Notes: a model not told the origin generated them from the sequence alone. A stretch of 64,000 nucleotides of DNA from Krasilnikovozyma curviuscula (GCA_014825775.1 MVAQ01000072.1:1-64000); one strand, 5' to 3'. Positions 11,921 to 24,147 are shown, counted from the first letter of the stretch. Translations and numbers: made by a program.

Positions 11921-13434
11921 CTACCGCAGTCTATTCCTCTTCTGCATCCCTTCGCTCTTCTCATCGTCATATTCCATTCTCTCTCGCTTTCCATTAGCTT
12001 CAACGCCTTCCATCTCATCATTTTCTACACCTCCGTCCATTTCCTCATCTCCGTCCTCACTGTCTTCCAGCTTCCAAGCGACCACGACACCATCTTCGCT
12101 TCCAGTGTAAAGCATATCAGTTTTAAAATCCCAACAGCTCGCACGGACTACATCTCTGTGTCCTTTGAATCCGGATTGGAGTATGCGATCGATGGACCAC
12201 ACCGAGGACGGTGATTGAGAGGGAGAGCTGAGAAGAGCTAGAGAGCCCGAATTCGAGCCAACCACGAGACGGTTCATATGTGGGATATTGGAGACGATGT
12301 ACTCTGCTTCGAAATGTTGGGTATCTGCAGGAGTGCTTTCTGGAGTGCTAAGGCGCATTGACGCAAAGGAGGAAGTTTGTGTGAACTGCGGAAGGAGGAA
12401 CACCAGTACGATCAGCTCTATTCAACGAGCACAGAATTGTGCCGTAGGATAAAAGGTTCCAACAAAAACTTCAAGCATCTGACAGAAAGATGTAATTAGA
12501 CACTCACGTCGCTGGAGTTCCAAGTCGTAAAGCCGTCCATATCGTCTCTTGCCCACACAGCCCATCCATTATCCTCCTCTCCTTGTATCCAACCACATTC
12601 AGCGACCGAAACATCGACATTTCCAACTCCCAGAACGGCCTCATCTTCGTCGTCTTCGAGACAATTGCTGAGCGCTAACAGTCCATCGGTAGAGCCTGAA
12701 AGTAGCACTGCGGATGCAACGACGGATACTGCAGGTTCATCAGAGTCTTCAGAGGATGGGGTATAGTTAGTGTGGTGTAATGACGGTGGTGTGAATGAAA
12801 GCGAGGTAACGTCGTCCGAATGGGTGGAAGTATGAACTCTCAGAGGGACATTTGGTTTCCGAGGGTCCCTTCATAATTAGGTTTATAGGGTCAGCACCTC
12901 AGGGACAGAGTCAGCGTGTGTCTGAGGAGAAGTTCGCTCACCAGAAGAGTATGCTCGATTCATGCGAGGTAAGCTCTGTTCCAGCTGCGACAAGATTATT
13001 TTTTGGACTGACTGACACACTCAGCAGCGATGATTTCTTTCCACCATCTGAAGAATGAAGAAGAAGAATAAAGAAATCAAGGTGAGCATTCAGCTCTGTG
13101 AATTTCACATGCAATCGGACTGACTCTTGAGAACCACAGAGGATGAACCAGTCCGTTCGTCCCACCTCCTTACTGTTCCATCGGTGCTTGCAGTCCAAGC
13201 ACCTCCTTGACCTGTGCTTTCAGTCTCAAGGTCCTTTACATCTCCAGTGTGTCCCTTCCAGGTTGACACCACCTGCAGCGTATCTCTGTCAAGGAGGGTG
13301 AGGTCCGGCGCTGGGTGGCTAAGGATTAAATGTTTTTGTAAAGGTGAGATTGACAAGATATATGGTGCATTTGTGAGCGTCGATATCAAGTGAGGTCGTA
13401 TGGGGGGCTGAGTTGGGGGTTGGAGAAATGCCAT
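11921..13434 (-). CDS. WD40-repeat protein of the WDR89 type
   Basis: The ATG at 13434 starts MAFLQPPTQPPIRPHLISTL. Blades follow: VVSTWKGHTGDVKDLE with TASTDGTVRRWDERTG, then SVSPKNNLVAAGTEL with ESSILFWDPRKPN. Next come VLLSGSTDGLLALSNCLEDD, where the broken last blade strand is typical of WDR89, and IQGEEDNGWAVWARDDMDG. The protein ends with FKGHRDVVRASCWDFKTD and MLYTGSEDGVVVAWKLED, then an acidic tail and a basic end (MQKRNRLR) at 11921. At least three introns are visible, for example the one joining VVLK to NGGKKSSLL near 13125-13040. WDR89 homologues are poorly characterised; a scaffold role is all that can be said. The family assignment rests on blade pattern and order and could be another small WD40 protein. 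Confidence 0.75.
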
Positions 13435-14039
13435 GGCTTGTACTGTTGACGGTTGAGGGCAAATTTACAAGGTCAGAGATGAAACAGTTTCGCTTGCAGC
13501 TACCTGGTGAATCTACCCTTAGTCTAACTTGTATATATTATATGAGGTGATAGTAGAGTAATCAAAACGAAAACACAAGACGAGAAAAAAAAATCAAACT
13601 CAAGAGAATGAAGACAAAAGTCATGCACTGTGTGGTGTCGCGATCAAGAATACATGGGGTCAAAATTCATGGCAAGAAAACACCATTATCGAAGAAAGGA
13701 AGCCAAGCAAGGGAATAAATGGTGACATAAGTAGAAATGATGGGGTATACGAGTGATTGCTGATGATTGTTGTTATCTGTAGATGATTGTGGATGGATGT
13801 TGTTCATTATAAGTGATGGATATGTTGAAAGTGTGCTGAAGTGTAATGTTGCGAAATAGCGTGTCTATTCTGAGATTGATGATGAGATATACTAAGCCAA
13901 AGGTCGTCGACGTGATTGCGTTGTAGAAGTCTACATGTAAAGACACATTACCAAGATAAGAGGTTAGACAAGCGGAAGACAACAGTTCAATGCCTGGAGC
14001 TTACGTTTTTAATATGGTTAGAGTGCGATTTGGTGTGAA
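13435..14039. other. Intergenic region
   Basis: Upstream region of the WDR89-like gene and 3' flank of the Scw1-type gene. It is A-rich around 13560-13620. No gene or RNA feature was recognised. Confidence 0.5.
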
Positions 14040-16937
14040 TCAGTTCTCCTCCTCGAATGGCCTGAAAGAGTGTGCACCTGATCTCCAGCCACCGCCGCTG
14101 AGAACAGGACTTCCTGGACCACCACCTACACCACTGTTGAAGGCGTCATTGGTGGGTGAGAAACTACCACTTCCAAAGCTGAAGGTTCGATGACCTCCTT
14201 CGCCCCGTTCATTTGCGCTGGATTGGCTGCCTCGAACACCTAGAGGGTGCTTGGAGAATGACAATCTAATCCCGCCTTTAACAAATCCAGACAGTGTTGA
14301 ACCATACAGTTCCTTCAGAGCTGCTGCTGCATGTGGAGTGGTATCAAACTAAAAGAAACAAAGCGGACCGTTAGTTTTTGGTGACCGAACAACCACAAGA
14401 ACACTGTATGCGAACCTCAACAAAACACATCGGACCGTTGCTCTTCATCCGAAAGCTCATTCGTCTAAAACCTTCTCTGCTGCTAAAGAGAGATCTCAGA
14501 GATTCTTCTAAGTGAGTTGGTGGATGAGAAGGAGGAGGAGAGGTAGGGAGGTTGCCGACATCTGAGCCGGAAAAGAAAGGCCATTTAGCTCAATATTCCA
14601 CAATGAATAATAACAATAAATTGTTGAACGAAGGGGTACTTACAAAGAGTGTTTATGGGCGGATTTTGGTCCGCAGGATTTTGTGTCCTCGGCAGCGAAC
14701 CTCTCTCAGCAGTGGACGCACTTACGCTGCCTTCACTCGATCCTTCCCCTGAACGTGTTGGGAGAGCCTGACTACCGTTTCCCAAGTCAGAAGGAGAGAA
14801 AGGTGCCAATATATCAGACGCCTGAGATGTAGAGAGGTAGGTCTGATCTGGGCTAGGTTGCGACGAAGATGAAGGTGCCAGAGAAGGGTAAGGAGGCATC
14901 GATGAAGGTGACACCAGGGAGGAACCATAATCAAAAGACTGTTGCTTTTGAGACTGGGAATATGATGGGTTGGTTTGGAAAGAGCTGTTGGTTGAGAAGG
15001 AATTGAAGTTCTGCGTAGTGTTGTTTGGGCCGGCGCCATGAGATGAAGTGGTGTACATTGGAATCGAAATGGATTGAGACCAATCAGGTTGGGACTGGAA
15101 CTTTGAGTTTGATACAGAGTCAATCGAGAGGGAGGGTGGAGCTGAGTTGGTTTGATTTGACGATGAGGAATACAGCTGATCAAAACGGCCGCGACCTGTA
15201 GATTGATTGGAAAGTAAACCACTTTGACCGTTAACTGCTTTCAATTCCGACTGTTGTTGGACAGACCAAGGCGATGGTTGCATGTGTTGCTGTTGCGGCT
15301 GGAGCTGGAGTTCATTAACGCCAACCTGGAGAGAACCACCAATGCCACCTCTGTCTCCTCTGTCTCCTCCCCTGTCTCCCCTATCTCTCTCTACCAAGTC
15401 AATCCCGTTAATTACACTGCCAAGAGGTTCACCAGGTCCAACACCACGTCTGGTGTGCAGGTTCTTTTTGGCCATTTCAGCTTTCAGAACACTACCCTTC
15501 TCGACATCTACCCTTCTGCCTTGTAGGCCATCTCTAGCATCTAACGCAGCCTGCCTAGTCTTGAACTTGGCAAATCCAATTATCTGCCTACGGGGAGGAG
15601 GAGGGTCGTTCTCTTCAGCTTGGCCCATTGGAAATGTGGCTGAAGAAGAGGGGTAGTTGGAAGAGGACGTCGATGGGAAGGAGGGATAGAATGTATATGG
15701 ATCGAGGAGTGGGTTTGAGGAAGCTGCACCAGAGGGACCCAGAGATGATGGTGGTCCGAGTCCACTGTTGTTGCTGCTACTTGGTGGTGGTTTTAAAGTC
15801 GCTGCTTCAAACAGAGGTGAGAAGGTGAACATGTTTTGGAACTCTCGTTCCTGGTTAAATAGAAGGCAAGCACAGAGATGTCAATATGGGCCCTTCTATA
15901 TTCACCACTCCTTAACTCACCTGCATATCATCCGGGAATCCTACCACAAAGATCGTACTGATTTCTTCGTCCTCGTCAGCAGCAGACGGAGCGCCCAAGC
16001 CATTGCCAACTGAGGGACCAATGCCGTTGTTGGATGTGTTGGATCTAGCACCTATCGACCTGTCTCTGACTGATGATGAATGGTATGAGGGATGCTGTTG
16101 TTGACCTGATAAGTGACCTGATCCATTAAAACGATTCCACGCCACGGGATTACCAGAAAGAGACGGTATGCCTGGTGATTTCATGCCTCCTCTCATTATT
16201 GGAATGGGTGGGTTTGAGAGAGAACTGTACAACGGATCTGGGGGCAGAGCGTGTTGGGGGGCTGGGACGTACTGGGGCCGGGGAGAAGTCAAGTATGAGG
16301 AGTCCGAATCCGGCGAAAAGGGACCGGGAGCAACAAGAGGAGCCTGCACCTGCTGCTGATGCTGCTGTTGTTGCATTCCCTGTTGCTGTTGGTGCTGCTG
16401 TTGATACTGCTGCTGAGACTGTTGATGTTGGCTTTGTGAGTGAAGCTGTGGAACTCTTTGGGAGTATGAAGGTATGAAGCCGGAGGATGTTGACGAAGAT
16501 GACGGCGGTTGATTGCTGTAAGAGTTTGATGAAGGGTGTTGGTTCTGATGTTGCTGGTGTTGGTATCCAGGCTGGGAGTGAGGTTGGCGGGAAGAAGAAG
16601 GGTAGGGTTGTTGACCAGAGTACCCTAACGGAGGGCTCAACGCCCTTCCTCCAATCCCTCCAGACTGGTTACCATCAATATATTCACGATCCTGACCATT
16701 TAATCCTTCGACAGGCCTCCTCCCAAACCCAGGACTGGCACCGTTTATGGAATCCAGACTCTCCAGAAGCCCTTTGCCTAAGATATCGAAAGAGTACATG
16801 TCCTGCTCTCCTTTGGTTGGCGGATGGTGCTGTCCGAACGTGGATGGCTGTGACTGATACTGGCTATGAAGGTTTGGCGTTGACGACGAGGACGAAGGCC
16901 CCGAAGGAGTCGTTGGTTGGTGAGGTAGCATTATCAT
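14040..16937 (-). CDS. scw1: Scw1/Whi3-type RNA-binding protein with two RRMs and a poly-Q region
   Basis: A disordered Gln/Ser/Pro-rich N-terminus is followed by RRM1: RNP2-like [13 protein letters not shown] and RNP1-like [17 protein letters not shown]. The two are separated by a Ser/Pro-rich insertion of roughly 70 residues. RRM2 is assembled by splicing across 14660-14560 (NTL to [11 protein letters not shown]) and continues as [21 protein letters not shown] and [17 protein letters not shown]. The last run is the hallmark of Scw1 and Whi3/Whi4. The protein ends with a Gly/Ser-rich tail and the TGA at 14040. Relatives bind cell-cycle and cell-wall mRNAs in the cytoplasm; Whi3 is tuned by aggregation of its poly-Q region. 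The start at ATG 16937 (MIMLPHQP) is the first in-frame ATG; 16931 or a missed upstream exon are alternatives. Confidence 0.88.
16340..16440 (-). repeat. CAG/CAA codon run encoding a poly-Q tract
   Basis: Imperfect CAG/CAA repeats in the Scw1-type gene encode a Gln-rich tract ([17 protein letters not shown] and neighbours). Such tracts vary in length between strains and drive condensation in Whi3. Confidence 0.85.
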
Positions 16938-17637
16938 CCAGAGAAAAGGAGTACTGTTCAAGCTTCACCAAACAACCAAGCGTGTGTGCTGAGGTCACCA
17001 CAATGAGCTGGATAGACCTATGAATCACCAGAGATGTTGGATTGATGAGTCTTAAAGATCAAGCCAGGGTTGTTGGATATTAATGATTCGACTCGTTGTT
17101 GATGCAGCCACCTGGGAGGACATGAAATCGTATCAGACATCTGTTTTCCTCGACGACGAAGACCCAAAGAGCTATCACATACTAATTTGATGATCTCTCC
17201 ACCTGGCCTTATCGATCAACGACGCAAACGTCGAAAAACTTGTGGAATTCGGCGTTGTTTGTCGGTGGGAAGGCACGGGGGATTTTTGGCACTCGAACCT
17301 CTCTTCGAAGCGTCTGGCGCCAGTGTGGCAAAAAAACAATCTGCATCCGAGAATACATGGCTCGGAGCCTCACGAGGTGAACAGCTATCCAGTCGTTGCT
17401 AGATAAGAACAATTGGGTATTTTAATAAAGTATTAAAGTCCAGGAGAAATAGTGAAGAAAAAACTGACCAGCTTAAGAGTCCTAACTCTGAACCATCAAT
17501 TAAGTCATGCATCACACAGCGTACGATAGGTGTCGAGACAACACGGTGCCAAGGAACCAGCCCGTTTCGGTTGAATGCCGTGGAAGAGCTTGCAACGGGA
17601 AGAAGATAGGGTTGAGGAGTGAAGAAAGCCGAAAATG
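16938..17637. other. Intergenic region upstream of the Scw1-type gene
   Basis: No coding exon can be supported. A minus-strand open frame at 17399-17641 has no ATG-supported context or domain and is treated as chance. The region probably holds the promoter and 5' UTR of the Scw1-type gene. Confidence 0.4.
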
Positions 17638-18285
17638 TCATCGCTGATTTCTGAGGTGCAAAACAATTGGATCAGGAGCAGTCACCCAGCTGTAAAGAAA
17701 CCCGTGAATCAGTTCGCTTACATGGAACGAGCACCATCACATGCCCAATAGCCTTCTGTAGGAGTCTTGAGCATTTCTCGATGGACTTGGATCATCTTAG
17801 CACAGTTATCCTCCAGTGCATGCATTGAGACACCGTTGGTGTTAGGCCCCCACCATCACTGATAGATCAAGTGATAAAGGGATCGAGATAGAAGCCGCAA
17901 CCTTTGTGAGTATTCGTTGAAAGCTAGCTTATCGTCATCACTAGCCCGACCTAATCACCAAACCATGTTGGTCTATGTCTTCCTTGAACAGACACTTTGC
18001 CTTCATTGACATAATATCAGATGAAGGTTCAATGAGATAATAGTCAGCAGACGAAAAATAAGCAAGAGAAACCTTCTACGAGCAAAAGTGAAGATGTAAC
18101 GTACCGCCTGTGACAGTGACACAACCATCTCTCGATTGCGCTGCAACATAGAAGACACCAGCGAGGTTTGGGAGTATCTGAAGATACCAAGGAGTAGGCA
18201 ACTGACATGCCATTCTTGCGGAAGATGCCATATCGAAGGTTGGGATCGGTGAAAGATTAGTGACCTTGTCGATGACGCCTACCAT
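17638..18285 (-). pseudogene. Small unidentified gene, possibly broken by a frameshift
   Basis: The ATG at 18285 opens about 60 protein-like codons (MVGVIDKVTNLSPIPTFDMA, LPNLAGVFYVAAQSRDGC), ending at a good donor (GTACGT). A second piece, VSVQGRHRPTW, can be joined in frame. Further on, WWGPNTNGVSMH and ALEDNCAKMIQVHREMLKTP read as one continuous protein but lie in different frames that overlap at about 17820, with no intron possible between them. A last intron near 17715-17670 joins GARSI to WVTAPDPIVLHLRNQR and the TGA at 17638. I recognise no family. Either this is a decaying gene with a one-base shift, or my exon choice is wrong. Confidence 0.35.
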
Positions 18286-19620
18286 GAGGAGTCTTAAGAG
18301 CTTTTTGTGGTGACGGGCACCTAATCCAGAATCGAGTGATTTGGAAAGGCTTCAGTGGTTAAGCAAGCGAATGGATGTATCTATGAGTTTGAGGAGATGA
18401 ACTGATCACAGTTGACTGTCAAGGCTTGCTTGAAGATCGAGGTGGGAATAGAGCTAACCTTAAAGAGCCAATGACGCTCCCCACCTAGCAACTTCTGCTG
18501 ACAAAGTTGATCTCTAGAGTCCATTTAGTCCAACCGGAAGCCAAAACACGCAGGGGGAGCTCCAAATCGAATGAAAATTTCTTCAGCCGGCAGAGCTCGA
18601 GGGGCTTCCAGAAATCAAAGGGCGTGGGCAAGTGAAAGTCCAAAGGTATTCCCACCCTCTGAGCAGCTAGACACTATGAAGGGTCTCAGGTGTTGAATCA
18701 GACGCTTGTGATGAGAAAGACCGGGATCATCTTCGAGAAACTGGTGGTCGGCAATGGGGCGGGTGGTGCAATGCCAGCTGGAGTTTGCACGGGAAGACAC
18801 CACTCAGCAGTTCTATTCGTCTGCATCAGCTTGTACATCAAGTTCGATGATATTAGAACTTTGAACCTCAGAAATTGCTGCCTTGAGAAATGGTTGGAAG
18901 GCAGGTAATTTCCAGTCGCCTTCAATTCTCAGGCTTTTTAAAACTTGGAAATCCCCTGTCCTTCTTTCAGCGACACTTGCTAAAGATCCATTATGTTAAA
19001 GCGGCAGGGCGACATCTTTCTATCTGATAGAAAAATCTAAGAATTTTAAGAAATTTGTTGCGCTTTGTTCTGAGACCTCAGATACGAATGGGATCGCCGC
19101 TAGCTCTACAGAAAAAAACAAGGCCAGAGTGCGCGCATCTAGCGCTGAACAGTCGAAGCAAGCTCCGGAAGAACACAGGACGGTGGCTGTGGAATCCAAG
19201 CGCTTGCGATGATGCTTTCATATGCGCTGCAATGTGCATCGCGCCTATTGATCGACATTAAATTGTGTGATGAGCGCCGCTCTGCTCAGGTTTCCTTTTT
19301 CCCGCCTACAAAGATCTCGCAACAGCCTGGTGATGCTGCTTTTCTTGTTCAGCACTCTTTTGTGGAATCGCCTCAGCACCGAGAAGAGTATGGATCGAAG
19401 TAGTGCACACTCCACCCACTCTACATCCCACCATCATTAGCACTAAGTGCCATCACACCAACCGATTTTCAGCATACAAAGAAAAGTAGTACAAGAAACT
19501 TTTCTGTATTAACCAAACCATACTCCCGGAGCACAAAAATAAAAGGTCCTGATAGTAACTAAAACGTTATATTAATACCAATGGAACAGGTAACCCCCTG
19601 CGTCCATTCCAGCATTGGTT
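18286..19620. other. 1.3 kb without a supportable gene
   Basis: This contains the 3' flank of the CASC3-like gene at the right and unassigned sequence. Open frames on both strands around 18.6-18.9 kb overlap each other and carry no recognised motif. Confidence 0.4.
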
Positions 19621-22473
19621 TCAGTAATAGTAGGCAGTTCCATTTCCGTCGCCGTAGGCCGGTTGGAACCCTCCCGCATTAGCAGACAGTTTCGAATGTG
19701 TCACGCTGACACCAGCACCGTCATCGGGAGTTGAGATCCTGATGGCGGCAGAGCCTTGACGACGTGGAATAAATAATGGTTGATTGACGTCCATTCCAGG
19801 AGGCATCGCCCCCCCTGCAGCGACAGCAACGCCAGGAATGGCGTCGTCCATTGAAGGCTGGTTTCGATGAGCTTGTTGTTGAGAGATGGAACTCAACGAT
19901 TGGTTGTACAATCCACCGTAGCTATGGTCCGCATGTTGGAGCGTTGGTGGAGGAGTTGGGATTGATTGGTACTGTTGAGGTGGTGGGTAGTAGTATCCTC
20001 CGACAGGTGACTGAGTCGATTGAGGTGGCATGAACTGATGGTGCTGTTGCTGCGATGGTGCAGGTACATAACCTGGGTTTGGCATGTATATGAAAGTCTG
20101 ACCGGTGGAAGGGTCGAAGAACGTTCCATTGCTCTGATCTGGGATGAAGTGAGGTGGGATATGGCCCGGCAAGGGGAAGCTCTGTGATTGAGACCGTACA
20201 CCATTGATACCATTGTCCATTGACTCTCTACGGCCTCCATTCACGTAAGGATGCGAGAGGTGCAACTGTTGTGACTGTTGCTGGTTGAAACGGCCCACTT
20301 TGTCCAAGAACTCCATCCCATCGACTTTCTTCTGTCGTTCAGCGAGATCAACCTGCCTAGATAGCTCTTCCGCGACGGTCCGAGGCAATTCTTGAACTGA
20401 GGATGCTGATGATGATGTTCCAACGGTTGATGGTGCTGCTTGTTGCTGGTTCTGTCGGATGACGTCGGTAACACTCTTTGGAAGGTTGACCGACACACCG
20501 GATGATCTCGCATGATGTTGCTCGGCAGTAAGCTCCGGAGTACCAGAAACGCTCTCAGATCTTGTAGAACCTGGCCCTGGGGGAGGGAGTTTGACAAGAA
20601 CATTGCCATCATCCACAACCAGATCTGTAACCAGATCTGTTGCTGCCGGGGGCATCGCTGGTGGTTGCGGATGGTTAGGTTGCGTTGGTATAGGGCCTGA
20701 TGACGAGGCAGCTGAGGAAGGAGGTCGCGGTAGGCCATTGTTGGCAAGATTGCTTGGGTGAAATGGTAACGTAGCCAAGTATCCGCCTCTGCGTCCTCCT
20801 CTACCACCCCTTCCACCAACGTGAATTTTTGGCTGACGAGGTGGCTCCTTTTGAATCTCTTCGAAACCTTCATGACCCCACTCTGGTTCCTTTGACCGCG
20901 TACTCTTGAACGGCGCATCAACAATTTTATCGGATTCTAGCGTTCCTTTTGATTTGCTGTCTGACAAAAGATCGACTTGTTTTGACAATTGAGAGGATCC
21001 CTTGGCTCCCTTGGCAGCCGATTGGGAAATGGGAGTGAGAGAGTCTGGAGTAGTGGATGTGACGGGTGTTGATTGGTTAACGGAAGCAGCCATCGGCAGT
21101 TGATCTGGGATGAGTTCAATTGGAGGCTCTGTGTGGTATCCACCCCTGCCTCGTGCCCACCCACCTCGTCCTCCACCTCGTCCGCCACCTCGCCCTCGGT
21201 TCTGCTGCTGCTGCCACCAGGGACTGAGTTGACGGAGACCAGCGTAGGCGCCAGAGTCAGGCGGTCCAGCTGCATAGTGACGCTCGTCATGACCCCCTGG
21301 ACATATTCAGAAAGACAGGAATTGGTGAGAAATGAGTTAAACTTAAAAAAATAATACATCTGTGCACTCACAGAACTTTCCAACTCTAGGCACGAAGCTA
21401 GGGTCTTTTAATCGACTCTCGTATGCTGCCCTGGCAGAAGGTCCTCCCTGGAAGATACCTCGACCTCTTCCTCCTAGTCCGTTTTGTAATTTATTTCTCA
21501 CTGCACCTGATGACGGTAATGAGTTTTGTCCAGCTGGTGCGCCTTCTTCTTCTTCACCCCAAACATCTCCGACATCTCGTTTAGGTCTTTCAACCTTAGC
21601 ATTTTGATCCAAGCCTTCACCGGTTGGAATATGCTTCGAAGAGGATGGTTGAGGGGTTTTCTTGTTGGTTGTGGATGGTGTGGGTGCTGGTTTCTTAGCT
21701 TTCGATGCCTTTTGAACAGTCGAAGAAACTTTGGGAGCTGTGGGTGTTGATGACGTGAGAGCTGGGGTAATTGACTTTGTACTAGTAGGATCAGGAGTAG
21801 AACTACTGGAAGCAGCGGCGGCAGCAGCTTTCCTTTCTGCTGTTCTGCGCTTTCGAGCTTTGTTGTTTTCCTTCTTCTTCTGTCCGGGAGCTGAAGACGA
21901 GCCTATTTTTTGTTCATCCCCAGCAGGGACTGTTTGGAAGTCTTCAAAGGAGATTTCTGGGATGGCAGGCTCTTTACCACCGGCGCTGCCATGTTTCTCG
22001 TCTTCAACCATGTCAGACCAAGCGACTGGCTTTGTATGTGCTGGAAGCACCGATGACTTCTTTGCAGCAGATGATTCCTCATCATCATAATTTTCGTCAT
22101 CCTCCTCATCAGTGTCGTTCTTTAGAGCATCAGAATCAATACCTGAGTCGTCGCTGTCGCTGACTTCGGCTGGGGGAGCATCCTCCTCATCTAACTCGTC
22201 CTCAGCTCGACGTCGACGACCTCGAGGGACTTGACGTGTACGTTTCTTCTTCTTTTTTGGAAGCTTAGAAGCTGTGGAAGATTCTACTGCTGGAGTTGGG
22301 ACTGAAGTATCGGCGGGAGTTTTGGAGGGGGCTGTTGAGGTAGGTCGTGGAAGAGAAGTGGAAGGCTGAATTGCATCGTTTGATACAGGTTGCGGTGCTG
22401 ATTCGGTGCTGGGAGGAGGATTTGCTGCTGATCCTTCATTTGACTCTGTTACAGCTTGCTCTGTTCCTGACAT
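19621..22473 (-). CDS. CASC3: CASC3/Barentsz (Btz) exon-junction-complex protein
   Basis: Two exons (22473-21372 and 21296-19621) give 925 residues. The N-terminal third is Ser/Pro-rich with a basic patch (KKKKKRTRQVPRGRRRRAED) and acidic runs. The Btz/SELOR segment spans the only intron: YESRLKDPSFVPRVGKFW joined to GHDERHYAAGPPDSGAYAGL, then LSPWWQQQQNRGRGGG with RG repeats. In known complexes this segment wraps eIF4A3 and touches RNA, forming the outer layer of the EJC deposited upstream of exon junctions. The C-terminal half is Gln/Pro-rich and disordered, with an RGGRGGRRGG patch near 20800. The splice restores F-W-G-H exactly at the conserved motif, which supports the model. The role in EJC and mRNA surveillance is inferred from the family; an intron-dense genome fits it. 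Confidence 0.85.
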
Positions 22474-23150
22474 TCGAGGTTTGGGATTCGTTTTTGGGCT
22501 GAGAGGTCTACAAACGAAACGAAATGCAAAAAAAATTGCAAGTCAGCGAACAATCTCTCTCAAAAAGATATGGCAGTGAGGCATATAGCGAAAGATTGGC
22601 TGGGAAAAAGGCTCCAGCTCATTCTATCTGATCTCCTCTCCACGAATCGATTAGTTTCGCAGCTATGTACACATCGAGCCGCACTTAGGCCCTGTTTCTC
22701 ACGTCGAAGCACTACCCTTCCCTTCTCATTGTTCCCTGGGTGCCGAACCAATCGATCTTATCGTGGTCGAGTGAGGGAACTCACCTTTTTTTTCAGAGGT
22801 GGAGGATGTCGTGTGAAAGCCTGAAAGATCAGAAACACCTTCGTCAGAGGTCTGCTCCGCTCAAGGAAAGTCAACCAGAATGGAAAGAATACACATACCT
22901 GCGAGAATCCACGCTCAGTGATAAGTAGTATGGGCGAGTTTGAATTGAGACTTTCACCGTTTGGGATATTTTGAGATTTCAAGGAACCGCAGAATGAAAA
23001 AATTGGGAATGACTAGCGCACGACAATCACATCATTTAAACCTTTCGGCGGTTTACACAGTACAAGCAGGTAGAGGAGTGGATCAGAGAGTTTTCGATAA
23101 CTATCAGACAGAGAGCAACAGCAAAACAGCAGGTCGATCTGGTTTGGAAC
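22474..23150. promoter_or_regulatory. Divergent promoter region of CASC3 and EFM4
   Basis: About 680 bases separate the two divergent start codons. Pyrimidine/purine tracts are present (for example the T-run near 22786), but no specific factor site can be named. No gene was recognised inside. Confidence 0.5.
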
Positions 23151-24147
23151 ATGTCGGTCGAAGATCTACCTGAATCAAAGCTGGGGACGAAGGAGCACTG
23201 GGACTCTGTCTACGAGTCAGTATATTCCTCTAGATTGACTTTCTCCTGTGTGTCAAGTTGCTGGAAAGATTTCGTCTGGCTTTCGTAGGCGCGAAGTTGA
23301 TACATTTACCTCGATCGGAGACGAAGGTGAAATTTGGTTTGGAAACTCATCAGTAGAGAAGATGATCAAGTGGATTAGGAAGTCAATCCCTATTGCTGAA
23401 GGGCTGAGTGTCATGGATGTTGGAACTGGGAACGGTCACTTGCTGTTCGAACTGGTAGCCAAGTCGCCATCAGAAGACTCGGACGACGAAGAAGACGAAG
23501 ACGACGAAGACGACGAAGAGGAATACTACAACGGAACAACGATGGTGGGAGTGGACTATTCGGCCCAATCTGTCGAGCTGGCGAGGAAAATTGGCAACAA
23601 GCGAGGTGGAAAATGTCAGGACGTCAAGTTCGCAGAGTGGGATATCTTGACGCAGACAATACCTGATGATGTAGCATCGATAGCTGGGGTGGGCGGATGG
23701 GATTTAGTGCTAGACAAGGGAACGTTTGATGCTTTGGTGAGTTCATTGCAGACACATTCTCTCAACTTTAGATACCGGTTCTAAGCATGTTCACATCTGT
23801 AGTCGCTGTCCTCTGACCCGCTTCCAATCATCAACCTGAAACCATCAGAAGTCTATCCTACCAAGATTTCACAGCTCCTGAAACCAGGCGGCAAGTTCCT
23901 GATCACAAGCTGCAACTTCACGGAAGCTGAGGTTGAAAAGGTGTTCACGAGCGGTGGGCAGATGAAGGTCCAGTAAGTAACAAACCAGCTGACAAGCACA
24001 GGGTTACCCCCTTTTTTTAAAAAAAAAAAAGCTGCTGGCTGACCGGCGGTTATTGTGCATGATAGCTCGAAAGTCCCACACAAAAGTTTCTCATTCGGTG
24101 GGAAATCTGGATCGACGGTGTGCACCGTTGCTTTCGAGAAGATTTGA
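23151..24147 (+). CDS. EFM4: Efm4-type elongation factor 1A lysine methyltransferase
   Basis: Four exons (23151-23215, 23289-23736, 23803-23972, 24066-24147) give a frame-consistent 254-residue protein. It begins MSVEDLPESKLGTKEHWDSV and has the SAM-binding motif I (LSVMDVGTGNGHLLFEL). Post-I is MVGVDYSAQSVELARK, followed by the family signature WDLVLDKGTFDAL, a proline-rich strand (SSDPLPIINLKPSEVYP), LLKPGGKFLITSCNFTEAE and a VCTVAFEKI terminus. This order matches yeast Efm4/See1 and human EEF1AKMT2 (METTL10), which methylate a lysine of translation elongation factor 1A in the cytoplasm. An unusually acidic loop (about 20 Asp/Glu around 23480-23520) is inserted between motif I and post-I. 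Intron 3 holds a T7A12-like run near 24015. Confidence 0.92.
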
